42,491 nt of DNA from Psilocybe azurescens. Taxonomy: Eukaryota; Basidiomycota; Agaricomycetes; Agaricales; Agrocybaceae. The stretch is from positions 1 to 42,491 of the forward strand of contig JAJIRX010000096.1 of the NCBI GenBank assembly GCA_023853785.1, in the 5' to 3' direction. Positions 23,401-32,477 of the stretch are shown piece after piece (within the stretch, counting starts at the first letter, position 1; the number at the start of each line of letters is the position of its first letter). The position numbers were made by a program, and so were the translations under genes. Under the pieces are notes generated by a model, which saw only the letters and a list, made by a program, of their open reading frames with translations, made no database searches and was not told where the DNA came from.

Positions 23401-23463
23401 CCAATAATACATTGATAATGGGAATGGGAAAAAGAGTACGAATGCCGATATTTTGGGGGATGT
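20458..23463. other. 3 kb without a gene I can support
   Basis: Several ORFs of 90-140 aa lie on both strands, for example 20662-21084 plus, 20476-20856 minus and 21915-22449 minus. They overlap each other in opposite directions, lack family motifs and do not extend across plausible introns. The right end is the 3' flank of HSP20-1, which shares sequence with the 3' flank of HSP20-3 (for example TCGGCATTCGTACTCTTTTT). Confidence 0.5.
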
Positions 23464-24046
23464 TTAAGCAATGGTTATTTTCTTAGGAGCGAGCTCCGGT
23501 GTCGATTTGGGGAAAGTGACTGTGAGGATGCCATTTTCCATGTTGGCTTTGATCTCTTCGCTCTGAAAAACAAGTTTGATGAGCTCACGTATATAAATGT
23601 AGCGAGTTTGGGAATACTAACCTTTACACCGGTAGGGAGTTGCAAAGTACGAGAGAATTTGCCAAACTGCCTCTCACGTACGGCATACCCGTTCTCCTGG
23701 AACTCTTTGTTTTGCTTGGATTCAGCCGAGACCGTCAGTCGATTGTTGTGAACATCGATGTTCACGTCGTCCTTGACGAGTCCGGGAAGCTCGAACGTGG
23801 CTGTTACAAGGTTCTTTTCGTCATCTTCGTGCAGATCCATTCTGTAGCAACGTATATTAGAATCTAGAATTGAATGTTGCGGACAATACAAAGTACCCAC
23901 CTTGGTCTGAATGACCTCACAGCGCCTTCTCCAGCAGCATTGCGCTGTTGAACTTGGTTTTTGGAGCCGCCTTGACGAGCAGTGAAAGCCTCCTCAAAGA
24001 GGCGGTCGAAGTCATAGAAGGGTTCGTAGTAGAAAACGCTAGACAT
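23464..24046 (-). CDS. Small heat shock protein, alpha-crystallin type (HSP20-1)
   Basis: ATP-independent holdase chaperone, 154 aa. Three exons, 24046-23901, 23841-23622 and 23562-23464 (146, 220 and 99 nt), join in frame. The N-terminus is MSSVFYYEPFYDFDRLFEEA. The alpha-crystallin domain runs from MDLHEDDEKNLVTATFELPG through VNIDVHNNRLTVSAES and YAVRERQFGKFSRTLQLP to ENGILTVTFPK, and the protein ends PELAPKKITIA. It is nearly identical in sequence and exon lengths to the copies at 31370-31958 and 40034-40615. The gene is intact, with a TATATAAA box 55-62 bp upstream of the ATG and a heat-shock-element-like site further upstream, so heat induction is likely. Confidence 0.93.
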
Positions 24047-24100
24047 TCTGTGGACTTTTGGAGATGTGTTATGTTGCTGAGTAGGCGAGCAGTGTCCTCA

Positions 24101-24108
24101 TTTATATA
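24101..24108 (-). promoter_or_regulatory. TATA box of HSP20-1
   Basis: TATATAAA on the minus strand, 55-62 bp before the ATG. HSP20-3 has the same sequence at nearly the same distance (39971-39978). Confidence 0.65.
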
Positions 24109-24406
24109 CCTTAATCCCTATAAAAAGTGACCGCCATGACATCAGTCTACCTGTCATTTCAACAGTCATTGACTTTGGGCGCGGGAGGGGCTGGTGGTGT
24201 TATGGTGTTCACTTTTGATGGGGAAGCACAGAACATAGTCTCGAAAATGCTAGAATCACCGGGTTTGTAATTCGGTACAGTCATGTTGAGTCAAGATCAG
24301 TCGTCTTACCCGTCGAAAGGTCCAGACACTCGCCCCAAAAATAATGCAAAGCTGAAAGAATGCTGGCGAAAGGTGGACCGTGGCGGAACTCACGAAGCAA
24401 CTGTGA

Positions 24407-24419
24407 GAAAGCTCTAGAA
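24407..24419 (-). promoter_or_regulatory. Heat-shock-element-like site upstream of HSP20-1
   Basis: On the minus strand TTCTAGAGCTTTC: TTC-TA-GAG-CT-TTC, one mismatch from three perfect alternating nGAAn units. It is the counterpart of the perfect element in front of HSP20-3, and the flanking sequence (CGCCTTTTCTAGA, CTTTCTCACAG) is shared. Confidence 0.6.
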
Positions 24420-24867
24420 AAGGCGCCGTGCCAAACAACTTTTGGCAACAACAAAGGCCGGTTCTGGGTCTGAAATCTATCTTGAGGTTCCAGAAGGTTC
24501 CAAAGTCTGCGCCAGGCAAATACATGAGGAAACATAGCCTAATTTCTCCTCCACTTCTGTAATAGCCGTTTGAGATACAGATGAAATATGATCAAGTAAC
24601 CTGTCACTGGTCCGGGTTGCCTCGAGGATCCAGAATCCAGCGGCATGTCATGATTCAATTGAGCAGATACCTGACTCAGAAACTGGGCCTGACTTCTCCT
24701 CAACAGGTATCTGAGGGATTACAGAAATTTTAGTCATTATTTAAGTCATACCGTGTTTCTATGCGACAGTACTTCGATACCTGGCCTTCAAATGCAAGGA
24801 CGGGAGGGAATGGTTTGGGAATGATGATGCGGAAGTAAGGCGAGAGTAAAATCAGAGAAGATCGAGA

Positions 24868-25265
24868 CTAACTTACCATAATATTCTTAGACAGAAGATC
24901 GCCATGTGTAAACCGCACAGCAGCGTTCCGCGGAAGATGGCACATGAGGATTTCGATGAATGCCTCGGCGTAGAACGGCTCTGACATCCACCATATGTGG
25001 TCGTTGAACACGCCCACGGTGGCATAAGCATGTTTGGTGTGACATAACCGGGGAACATGAAATTGAGATATGCCCCCTGCAAGGCCCTTGAGTTTATCGG
25101 ATGCCATTGCGGAGAGTACGGCCTTGAGCTGTTCTGCAATGTGGTCAAGCTGTACAGGCGTCATAGTGTTAATGACGCTCTCCAGTGAGGTGCTAGGACA
25201 CTGCTCCATGCATACACTGTATCTATCACGGTAAGTTCGGTTGCAGTATCGATTGCAAGGAAAGA
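24868..25265 (-). pseudogene. APH-fold kinase-like fragment (copy A)
   Basis: Truncated second copy of the neighbouring APH-fold gene. Homology to copy B starts near 25265, where the 5' part is missing and replaced by unrelated sequence. It continues through MEQCPSTSLESVINTM, EQLKAVLSAMASDK and the catalytic loop RFTHGDLLSKNIM, then stops at about 24870. The downstream IIDWE segment, which supplies the metal-binding Asp, is absent. Without both the N-lobe start and that Asp it cannot be a working phosphotransferase. It shares a G5 run (C5 on the plus strand, about 25073-25077) with copy B and then loses one base further on, which restores its own frame. Confidence 0.65.
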
Positions 25266-25576
25266 GTCGATGAAATCAATATGAATTTGTGAGTTGGCAC
25301 GGATAATGATTAATGTGGTGCTGCGAAGACGAGAACCCGAGTTCAGCTTGAAAAAGGCTGAGTCAGCGGCGAACTTCCTCGCGGCCCAAACAGGCACGAT
25401 ATTTTAAAGTCGAACTTCAAGCTTCAAGCTTGATCACGCTGCTATTCAGTCAATCGCGTCCATAATCGCATCCATAAGTGATTACAGAATGGCTTTTGGA
25501 ATTTTATGACAATCGTCTTAACTACATTTGTAATCCCTATTCATTATGGCTTACATCCCCACTCAAAATACGAAAA

Positions 25577-25635
25577 TAAATAAATAAATAAAAATAAAAA
25601 AAAAACAAAAACAAAAACAAAAACAAAAACAAATT
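25577..25635. repeat. A-rich microsatellite, (AAAT)n then (AAAAAC)n
   Basis: AATAAATAAATAAATAAAAA-type repeats, then A10, then about five AAAAAC units, lying between APH copies A and B. A simple repeat; not attributable to a particular element. Confidence 0.75.
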
Positions 25636-25755
25636 TTTTAAAATGGTAAAGCTACCGCAGGAAAAGAAACATTTCGCAACAAGTAATCTACAGTGATAGC
25701 TTGTAAATACTTAGGACACGCTACACCCACCGGGAACACTTATGTGGTCGATTTC

Positions 25756-26598
25756 TCAGAACGTTAAATCTACAATATTTAGGAAGTCCCTGACGACACG
25801 GATTTCAGTCTCCCTACGGGGATTAGAAAAATACGTCGCAACAAATCTGCCCAAGCCGGAGTCATGAACATGGGATCATACATTCTGGCGTATTCCCAGT
25901 ATTCCGGGTAGAAGCCCGATAACTCCCAATCTATAATCCCCGTAATAGTCGACCCGTCCACCATAATATTCTTGGGCAAAAGATCGCCATGGGTGAATCG
26001 CACAGCAGCGTTCCGCCGAAGACGGCACATGAAACTTTCGATGAACGCCTCGGTACAAAACAGCTCTAACATCCACCGTATGTGGTCGTTGAACTCGCCT
26101 ACAGTGGAAAAAGCACGTTTGGGCGTGACATAACCTGGGAACAAGAAATTGAGATATGCCCCCGGAGACTGAACCAAGGCTCTTGGGTTTATCGTGTGCC
26201 ATTCGAGAAAGTATTGCCTTCAGCTGCTCCGCAACGTGGTCGAGTTGTTCAGGGGTCATAGTGTCAATGACACTCTCCAGTGAGGTGCCAGGACACTGCT
26301 CCATGCATATGTACCACACACTGCATTTATCGCCGTACGCTCGGTTTCGGTATCGATTTCGAGGAAAGGCTGGATGATGAAGAATCTTGGGCACAGGCAA
26401 AGAAAGATATTCGCGAGCATAGCGCATTCCTACAAGCTCCTCCAGCAAGTTGGAGAATGGAGAGCACTTGAGAATGATGCCAGGAACAGGATTCACGACC
26501 ATAGAACCCGGGAAATCATAAATGATATTTTGCGGAAATTTGCGCGCTTCTTGTATGGTCTTGGGTAGCCAGCTTTCTGTTCCAGTAACAGTACGCAT
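25756..26598 (-). CDS. APH-fold kinase-like protein (copy B, two frame breaks)
   Basis: Fungal member of the aminoglycoside/choline phosphotransferase (protein kinase-like) fold. The real substrate of such fungal proteins is unknown; resistance to aminoglycosides should not be inferred. It reads MRTVTGTESWLPKTIQEAR, then IILKCSPFSNLLEE (nucleotide-binding Lys region), LPVPKILHH, ICMEQCPGTSLESVID (hinge), EQLKAILSRM, the catalytic loop VRFTHGDLLPKNIMVDG, and IIDWELSGFYPEYWEY, which carries the metal-binding Asp. One break is at the C5 run 26159-26163, where the frame changes between VSGG and AYLNFLFPGY. The other is at G25826: relative to the paralogous fragment at 39331-39442 one base is missing, and restoring it leads to a C-terminus FLNIVDLTF and stop at 25756. 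An upstream exon is possible. Confidence 0.72.
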
Positions 26599-27430
26599 CA
26601 CTGAGTGTTGTGCTGATGGGAATACTCGATGGGAACGTCGGACCTCTGTCTACGTGGACAGATGAACAAGTGGCACATTAGTCAATGAAATTAAATGCTA
26701 GTTAGTCAGGGAGCTAACCCGATTCGTGTGGTAGCAAAATTGAGTGCTCCGAATCCTCCGATGTGTGGTCGCGGAGACGTCGTGTATGTTCAATGGCGTT
26801 AGCTTTAGCAAAGATTGGCGTTGATGGTAGATGTTAGATAGAGACTCAGTGAGAGCTGTAAACGAGCGAGAAGAATGAAAGAGGGTGAAATTGACCAGCA
26901 CGAATTTCGAAACAAGGTTAAAACATTAAAACACGGGTATTTAATTATATTATATACGGCACAGGTGACCTGTGGAGCAGATCACGCTACGTTAGAGTAC
27001 ATATTTTGAGTAGTTAAATTCTCAATTCTTGCCCAAAATAACCAAGCAAACTAGGCTAGCCAATGTACAAAAGGTAAGACTGCCTACAACGGTAACATGT
27101 TTTACAAGTAAATTGATTCATGACCCTCATGAAATAGATCCTTTACAAATTGCCTTTCGGATTCAAATAGTTAGTTCAAATTTACTCTAGGAAATGAGTT
27201 GAAATAGATTCTTGGCACAAAAATTGGAATCGAGCAGTGAGGATTAGATTTGAACTTTTCCCTGACATGGATTCTTAGAGTACATTGTATTCTTTAATTC
27301 AACTTTAATCTGTCATTAACATTTACGTGAATTCAGAGAATTTATAAGCCAGTGCCCGCAGTGTGATGGCGTCTCCTTATCACGAGACGGCATATGTAGT
27401 ATCTGCGACCGGGTACTTTCAGTTAGTCCT
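26599..27430. other. Intergenic, no gene seen
   Basis: About 830 bp upstream of APH copy B, AT-rich, with short ORFs only. It runs up to the left terminal repeat of the inverted-repeat element. Confidence 0.5.
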
Positions 27431-28506
27431 GTGTTTACCGCGCCCCCAAAACCGCGCTAGAAAAAGTTTATGTAATCTTCGGAGTTTCAAACCACGTCGC
27501 GTCAATATTGTCGTGGTCGCTCTCGACATTTGACGCGTTTATAGTGCCTCAACCTGGGCTATCACTTCAAATTCAATCCAGTTTTCTTTTTAACATTACT
27601 CGCTATGGAAAGCGATGCGCGAACCGTTCGATCTTACAAGAAAAAACCTACAATTCAAGTTCCAGCGATTCCAGATTACATTTCACCTTTTCTATCACAA
27701 TTTGCTGCCAGTTCGGCAAATTATGCAGAGTCGCAACTCGGTCCATCATCCCCGGATAGTGTTCTCACTTCTTCACCTACAACAACACTTTCACCCCTGG
27801 ACTCTGGTGACGGCGCATCATACGCTGCAACTCTGCGCCTTCAAAAATACCTTTGTTCCATTCCAGATACCCATAACTCATTCCGGAATGGCATATCAAC
27901 ACCAGAAATTTGGCATGCCAAAGCTACAATGGTTAATTCAATCGCGGCAAACCATTATGGACCTGCAACTTCTAAGGATCCCTCATCCCTTTCGTAGTTC
28001 AAATATAGCTGGCTTCAAACGTCCAACAAACCTCAATAGCTGTGATTATTACCCGACCGTAAGAAGCATGACATTAATATGGGAAGCCCAAGTTCTCAAC
28101 TGCTGGAGGTGAGATCGGTCAAATTTTTTACAATCAGTTTCCCTGAAATCATCATAGAATATTTTTCGACGCTAAACCGTCCATCCAGAATAGACAAGAC
28201 AAGTTCCAGCTGGACCGCATGTAGCCCATTCGTCCATGTTGGTATGAGTTTCCTCACGATCATATTGATGGTCTCAAGGCCTACAGGGTCCTGCCAGCGG
28301 TGTCCCGGAGCCATCCTTGAGTATTCATAAGCAATCACAGACCATTCAAGATGTCTAAACCAAAAAATGAGATGTATAAAGAGAGGATTGTACGAAATAT
28401 CACGTCTACGGGAAGCTGAGATCGAGCAATATTGACGCGACGGTGGTTTCAAAGTCCGAAGATTACATAAACTTTTTCTAGCGCTGGTTTTGGGCGTGGT
28501 AAACAA
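27431..28506. mobile_element. Element A: 1.08-kb DNA element with 80-bp terminal inverted repeats
   Basis: The left end (27431-27510) and right end (28427-28506) are long, highly similar inverted repeats.
Shared stretches include AAAAAGTTTATGTAATCTTC and GTCGCGTCAATATTG, with a few mismatches and indels (for example CGCGCCCCC against CACGCCC). The interior holds one 130-aa ORF and no recognisable transposase. It is best read as a non-autonomous DNA transposon or a large MITE. Its terminal sequence resembles that of element B just to the right. Confidence 0.65.
27605..27997 (+). CDS. 130-aa ORF inside element A, unknown
   Basis: MESDARTVRSYKKKPTIQ start, then a Ser/Thr/Pro-rich stretch (SSPDSVLTSSPTTTLSP), ending ATSKDPSSLS before TAG. 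No domain recognised. It resembles neither a transposase catalytic core nor a DNA-binding domain that I know. It may be a captured host fragment or a chance ORF: it is uninterrupted, but another frame over the same bases (27615-28112) is open even longer, which weakens the case for coding. Confidence 0.3.
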   Translation: MESDARTVRSYKKKPTIQVPAIPDYISPFLSQFAASSANYAESQLGPSSPDSVLTSSPTTTLSPLDSGDGASYAATLRLQKYLCSIPDTHNSFRNGISTPEIWHAKATMVNSIAANHYGPATSKDPSSLS

Positions 28507-28556
28507 CAGACTTCATATATCGTGATACGAATGTACATCACATATATCGAAGTCTG
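28507..28556. repeat. Hairpin at the right flank of element A
   Basis: CAGACTTCATATATCGTGAT (28507-28526) pairs imperfectly with ATCACATATATCGAAGTCTG (28537-28556). The first arm starts directly after the right terminal repeat of element A. Confidence 0.6.
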
Positions 28557-28613
28557 TCTAGGAGAGACTAACTTTCAGTATATATTAGCTATTTACTCTT
28601 GTGTTGAGACTTT

Positions 28614-29046
28614 AGTCCTGTTTTTGTCTCGAACCGCGTCAGGAAATGCTTATGTAAAGTGCGGAGCTCGAATATTGTCTCATCGAGTTAACGCGACGAA
28701 TGGGCTATTGAAATTAGTTTTGGAGACAAAATAAATTATTCAGCTACCTTAATGCTAATTAAATTCTATGCTGAGCCAAAAATATTTTATTATCGCTTTT
28801 TGAATGGAGGGTCTGTCGGCAGGAAAGAGATACGTGACCCATGCTTTGGTTGGAGGGCAGTTGGCTACCTTTTCAAACTATATCCAATTTGCCTAAATTT
28901 TGGGTAAGAGGTCTTATATACTTCTTCTCAAATTTGTGAAAAAAACTTCCCATTGTGGCATTAAACTGAGGATGAAATAACTTAGAACTCCGCATTTTAT
29001 ATAAGCATTTCCTGACATGGTTCGGAGGGTGTGACAAAAACAGACT
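28614..29046. mobile_element. Element B: 433-bp MITE with about 60-bp terminal inverted repeats
   Basis: Left end 28614-28672 and right end 28985-29046 are inverted copies sharing GTCAGGAAATGCTTAT and a GCGGAG core. They also resemble the ends of element A: ACCGCG, then AG(A/G)AAA, then TTATGTAA, then CGGAG occur in the same order. The interior has no long ORF. Elements A and B therefore look like members of one element family inserted next to each other. Confidence 0.6.
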
Positions 29047-29098
29047 TCATATAATGTGAACACCATACACACACATGTTCACATTATATTGAAGGCTG
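29041..29098. repeat. Hairpin at the right flank of element B
   Basis: CAGACTTCATATAATGTGAA (29041-29060) pairs with GTTCACATTATATTGAAGGC (29077-29096) with few mismatches. The first 12 bases (CAGACTTCATAT) are the same as in the hairpin flanking element A. Confidence 0.7.
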
Positions 29099-29099
29099 T

Positions 29100-29919
29100 C
29101 TACGCAAGACTACTGAGACTTCAGTTTCTAACAAATATTCCTGAGCAGTCAGTTGGTTTGTTTCCTTGCTTGCAAGGGTTTTGGGAGGGTCAAAATTCTT
29201 TTATAAGTCATGGTCATCGCAACATTTCAACATCTAGATATCATGTGACCAAAAGATAAGATACTCCTGCTCATTTTTGGGCGGGCAAGTAAGCAGGCGT
29301 GAGCCGCCAGCGGCGGCAATTCACTCTAGTATTGTGCGTGTTATTTAAATTACATGTGCTAATACAAATTCGTACTAGTATGGGAAATTCGCCTGTCTGA
29401 GGTTTTCGCACTCCCCAAAGTTCCCATCTCCAACATATCAATAATTAATCCCCATACCATTTCTGCGAAAAACATGTTTCTGACATGAATCATACCATTG
29501 GCAGTATGGCATTTTTGAGTACTAGCGACAAAGATTTGGTAGAGCCAGTGTTGCATTTGTAAAGTTTGATAAGCGCCGGAAGGCGACAGTCAAGTAATAC
29601 GTTAACATCCTGTCTTCTTTATGGAGCCTTTCCTAGAATATGACTACTAGCCGACGGCTGGATGTGGATGATGCGTCATGTTGTGGTCATTTTCAATGTT
29701 TGAATTCGCGTTTTATTTATCAACCGAAGCCTCGACACTCCTTGAGCTCCATGTCATTTCAGCCCTCCTCCTTATTCGGCTCGATCGAAAATAAAAGCGC
29801 AGCACGAAGATATGTTTCTCCCCAGAAATCAGTGTTTCGCCTCAGACATTTCTGTTACAGTTTAAATCGTCAAACTTAAGCATATTAACCTATCACACCA
29901 CTGGCACCTACTCAATTCG
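29100..29919. other. Intergenic upstream of the aquaporin gene
   Basis: About 820 bp with only short ORFs on both strands and no recognisable coding. The right part presumably contains the aquaporin promoter. Confidence 0.5.
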
Positions 29920-31125
29920 ATGCGGAAAGACTTTAGGGCGTCAAGCTTGTTCGATAACCTACGTGATGATGTTGCAGCCGCTGGCTTCGAGTTCGTCGGG
30001 ACCGTCTTCTTCCTCCTCTTTGGCCTAGGTGGAATACAGGCTGCGACAGCGGAAAGCGCCACGGACAACACCCCTTCTACGGGAGTGACGCACGTTATGT
30101 ACGTTGCGACGTGCATGGGCCTCAGCCTCCTCGTGTCCGCGTGGTTGTTCTTCCGGGTAACAGGCGGGCTGTTTAATCCGAACGTCTCGCTAGCGTTGTT
30201 CTTGATAGGAGGCCTTGAGCCGCTGAGATTTGTGCTTTATTGCATTGCACAGTTAGCTGGAGGGATAGCCGCTGCTGCCATCGTTCGGTCGTTGACTTCG
30301 GCCCCGCTAGGCGTGAAGTAAGTTATTATTCTAATTCGGATTCTTGCATGATCGCAATGTTTGTACTAACTGTCACTTTATTCATCTGTATTCCACCAGC
30401 ACGTTCTTAGCTCCCGGAATAAATCGTGCGCAAGGCGTATTCATCGAGATGTTCATCACAGCAGCGTTGGTTATCGCCGTGCTGATGCTGGCCGCCGAAA
30501 AGCACCATGTTACGCCTTTCGCCCCTGTAGGTCTCCACCTTGATTGACGCTTCTGGCTGATTTATTCACCTTATGTAGGTGGGTATCGGTTTGACGCTAT
30601 TTGCGTGCCATCTGTGAGCGTTATCTGGCCTTTATCATATCTTCGAAATAGGCTAACCCAAAGGTTATGCGTATAAGCTTCGCGGTATTCTACACGGGTG
30701 CCAGTATGAACACAGCAAGATCCTTTGGTCCAGCTGTAGTTACCGGTTTTCCTGTGCCCAACCATTGGGTTGTGAGTCGGCTTTTGAGACTTTTGCGTCC
30801 TTCGTTCACACCTAACGCCTATATCAGTACTGGCTTGGTCCTTTCCTAGGGTCACTCCTCGGGGTCGCAATCTATGCAATTTTGAAGCAGTAAGCCGGTT
30901 ACTCCCTGAATCTCGTCAGTGCTTATTTTTGAATTTAATGGGTGCCATCATTATAGCTACCGATATTGGAAGCTTACTCCTCACCAAGCAACAAGGGATC
31001 CCGAGAAGTCGCCATCTGATCCAATCCGGGAGGTAAAGAATGTGCTCACTGGTGGGAGAAGGAGCAAGGATATTGAAAGAGATGGGAATGGTGTTGCTAC
31101 TACTAACGCTCGGGAAGAGGTATAA
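29920..31125 (+). CDS. Aquaporin (major intrinsic protein)
   Basis: Membrane channel for water and possibly small solutes, 294 aa, six exons in frame: 29920-30317, 30400-30526, 30579-30613, 30678-30771, 30828-30889 and 30957-31125. Helices include EFVGTVFFLLFGLGG, MYVATCMGLSLLVSAWLFF and FVLYCIAQLAGGIAAAAI. The first pore loop is GGLFNPNVSLALF (NPN at residues 86-88 in place of NPA) and the second is GASMNTARSFGPAVV (NTA for NPA). Both substitutions are known in basidiomycete orthodox aquaporins, so they do not imply loss of function. Ar/R residues are consistent with a water channel, with Arg after NTA. The tail is basic and hydrophilic (HQATRDPEKSPSD). All junctions are in phase. Confidence 0.92.
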
Positions 31126-31369
31126 TTACAAACAGGTGGTCTGTGTTAGTCTGGCATTCAAAAATACCAAGGATCGTGACAGGTTGTAGGAAGAGTGATG
31201 ATGTAGCAATTCCATTGTTTGTAAAAAAAAATTCGCAAATTATAGAATGATGCATGTATTGACATTGCTATTACTTGTGTATACTTTTACAAGGACGGTC
31301 CTAGTACTGTCTTCAGCTACATTATTGGTGATAGGAATATATTGGATTCAGCGCTCGTCGAAGGGTTGT

Positions 31370-31958
31370 CTAAGCGACCGCGATTTTCTTTGGAGCGAGT
31401 TCGGGTGTCGATTTGGGGAATGTGATGGTGAGGATTCCATTGTCCATGCTAGCTTTGATTTCATCGTTCTATAAATGTAAACGACTAAGTTCTTCTGATT
31501 GAACGCGAGTAGTATGAAAACTACACACCTGTACTCCAGTGGGAAGTTGCAGCGTGCGAGAGAATTTCCCGTACTGCCTCTCGCGCACTGCATATCCATT
31601 CTCCTCGAACTCGCTGGCCTGTTTGGACTCGGCTGAAACGGTGAGTCGATTGTTATGGACATCAATGTTCACGTTCTCTTTGACGAGGCCGGGGAGTTCG
31701 AAAGTCGCTGTGACGAGGTTCTTTGAGATGTCCTCATGCAAATCCATTCTGAATTTAAAGTTGTGTTAAACCAAAAGAATCTATAGAGGTAATAATACAA
31801 GCGTCTACTTACCTTGGTTTGAAAGACCTCACAGCGCCTTGTCCAGCAACATTGCGCTGTTGGACTTGAGTCTTGGAGCCATCTTGATGCGCAGCGAAAG
31901 CCTCCTCGAAGAGGCGGTCGAAGTCGTAGAAAGGTTCGTAGAAGAAGACGTTAGACAT
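31370..31958 (-). CDS. Small heat shock protein, alpha-crystallin type (HSP20-2)
   Basis: 154-aa holdase chaperone with the same exon lengths (146, 220 and 99 nt: 31958-31813, 31748-31529, 31468-31370) as HSP20-1. Sequence: MSNVFFYEPFYDFDRLFEEA, MDLHEDISKNLVTATFELPG, VNIDVHNNRLTVSAES, YAVRERQYGKFSRTLQLP and MDNGILTITFPKSTPELAP, ending KKIAVA. It is intact. It is more diverged from HSP20-1 than HSP20-3 is (for example SKQASEFEENG against SKQNKEFQENG), so it separated earlier. Upstream TTCTAGAA sites point to heat-shock control. Confidence 0.93.
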
Positions 31959-32044
31959 TCTGTGGTGGTCGAAGATGTTTCTGATGCTACTAGGTCAAAG
32001 AACACCTCGCATTTAATACATTGGGGAATGCATTGCCTCGACAT

Positions 32045-32052
32045 TTCTAGAA
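32045..32052 (-). promoter_or_regulatory. Heat-shock-element core upstream of HSP20-2
   Basis: TTCTAGAA (TTC-TA-GAA), about 90 bp before the ATG. A second TTCTAGAA lies at 32172-32179. Each is two perfect inverted units; further units are imperfect. Confidence 0.5.
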
Positions 32053-32477
32053 AGAATGGGTTAATCCCAGTCACTAAATTCAGATCTCTCTCATTAACCC
32101 TAGAAATTTTCAGAAATAACCCAAGTATTCGTGGTGAAAGGTGGTGGAGTCATCGAGCAAATGATCCGTTGTTCTAGAAAAGTGGACAAATTAGGCAGTC
32201 CGTTTATTGTTTGGATTGAACGGTATTGTAATAGATACCAAATTCTGATCACAGGTTCCTGAAGCGGGCTCACCACCGTCGAGTACTACCACCACCACCA
32301 AGAAGTGTGTATTCTTCTCCTCCGCAAGACCGTCGTGAGCTGGTATATCCGGCACATTGTGCGGAAAGGTTCAAACTGTCAGTCAGTTGCAGGAATACCC
32401 TATTCAATGTACTGTAACCTTACATGAATACTAGGGGATTGGATTCAGGTCAATACGCCGATCGTGAGTGAAGCGAG

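Noticed and set aside
25577..25635. Poly(A) tail of a retroposed APH copy
   Set aside because: The A-run is on the plus strand whereas both APH copies are on the minus strand, so it is in the wrong orientation for their transcripts.
25756..26598. Aminoglycoside resistance gene
   Set aside because: The fold matches phosphotransferases, but fungal members of this family are large in number and of unknown substrate; nothing in the sequence supports drug resistance.
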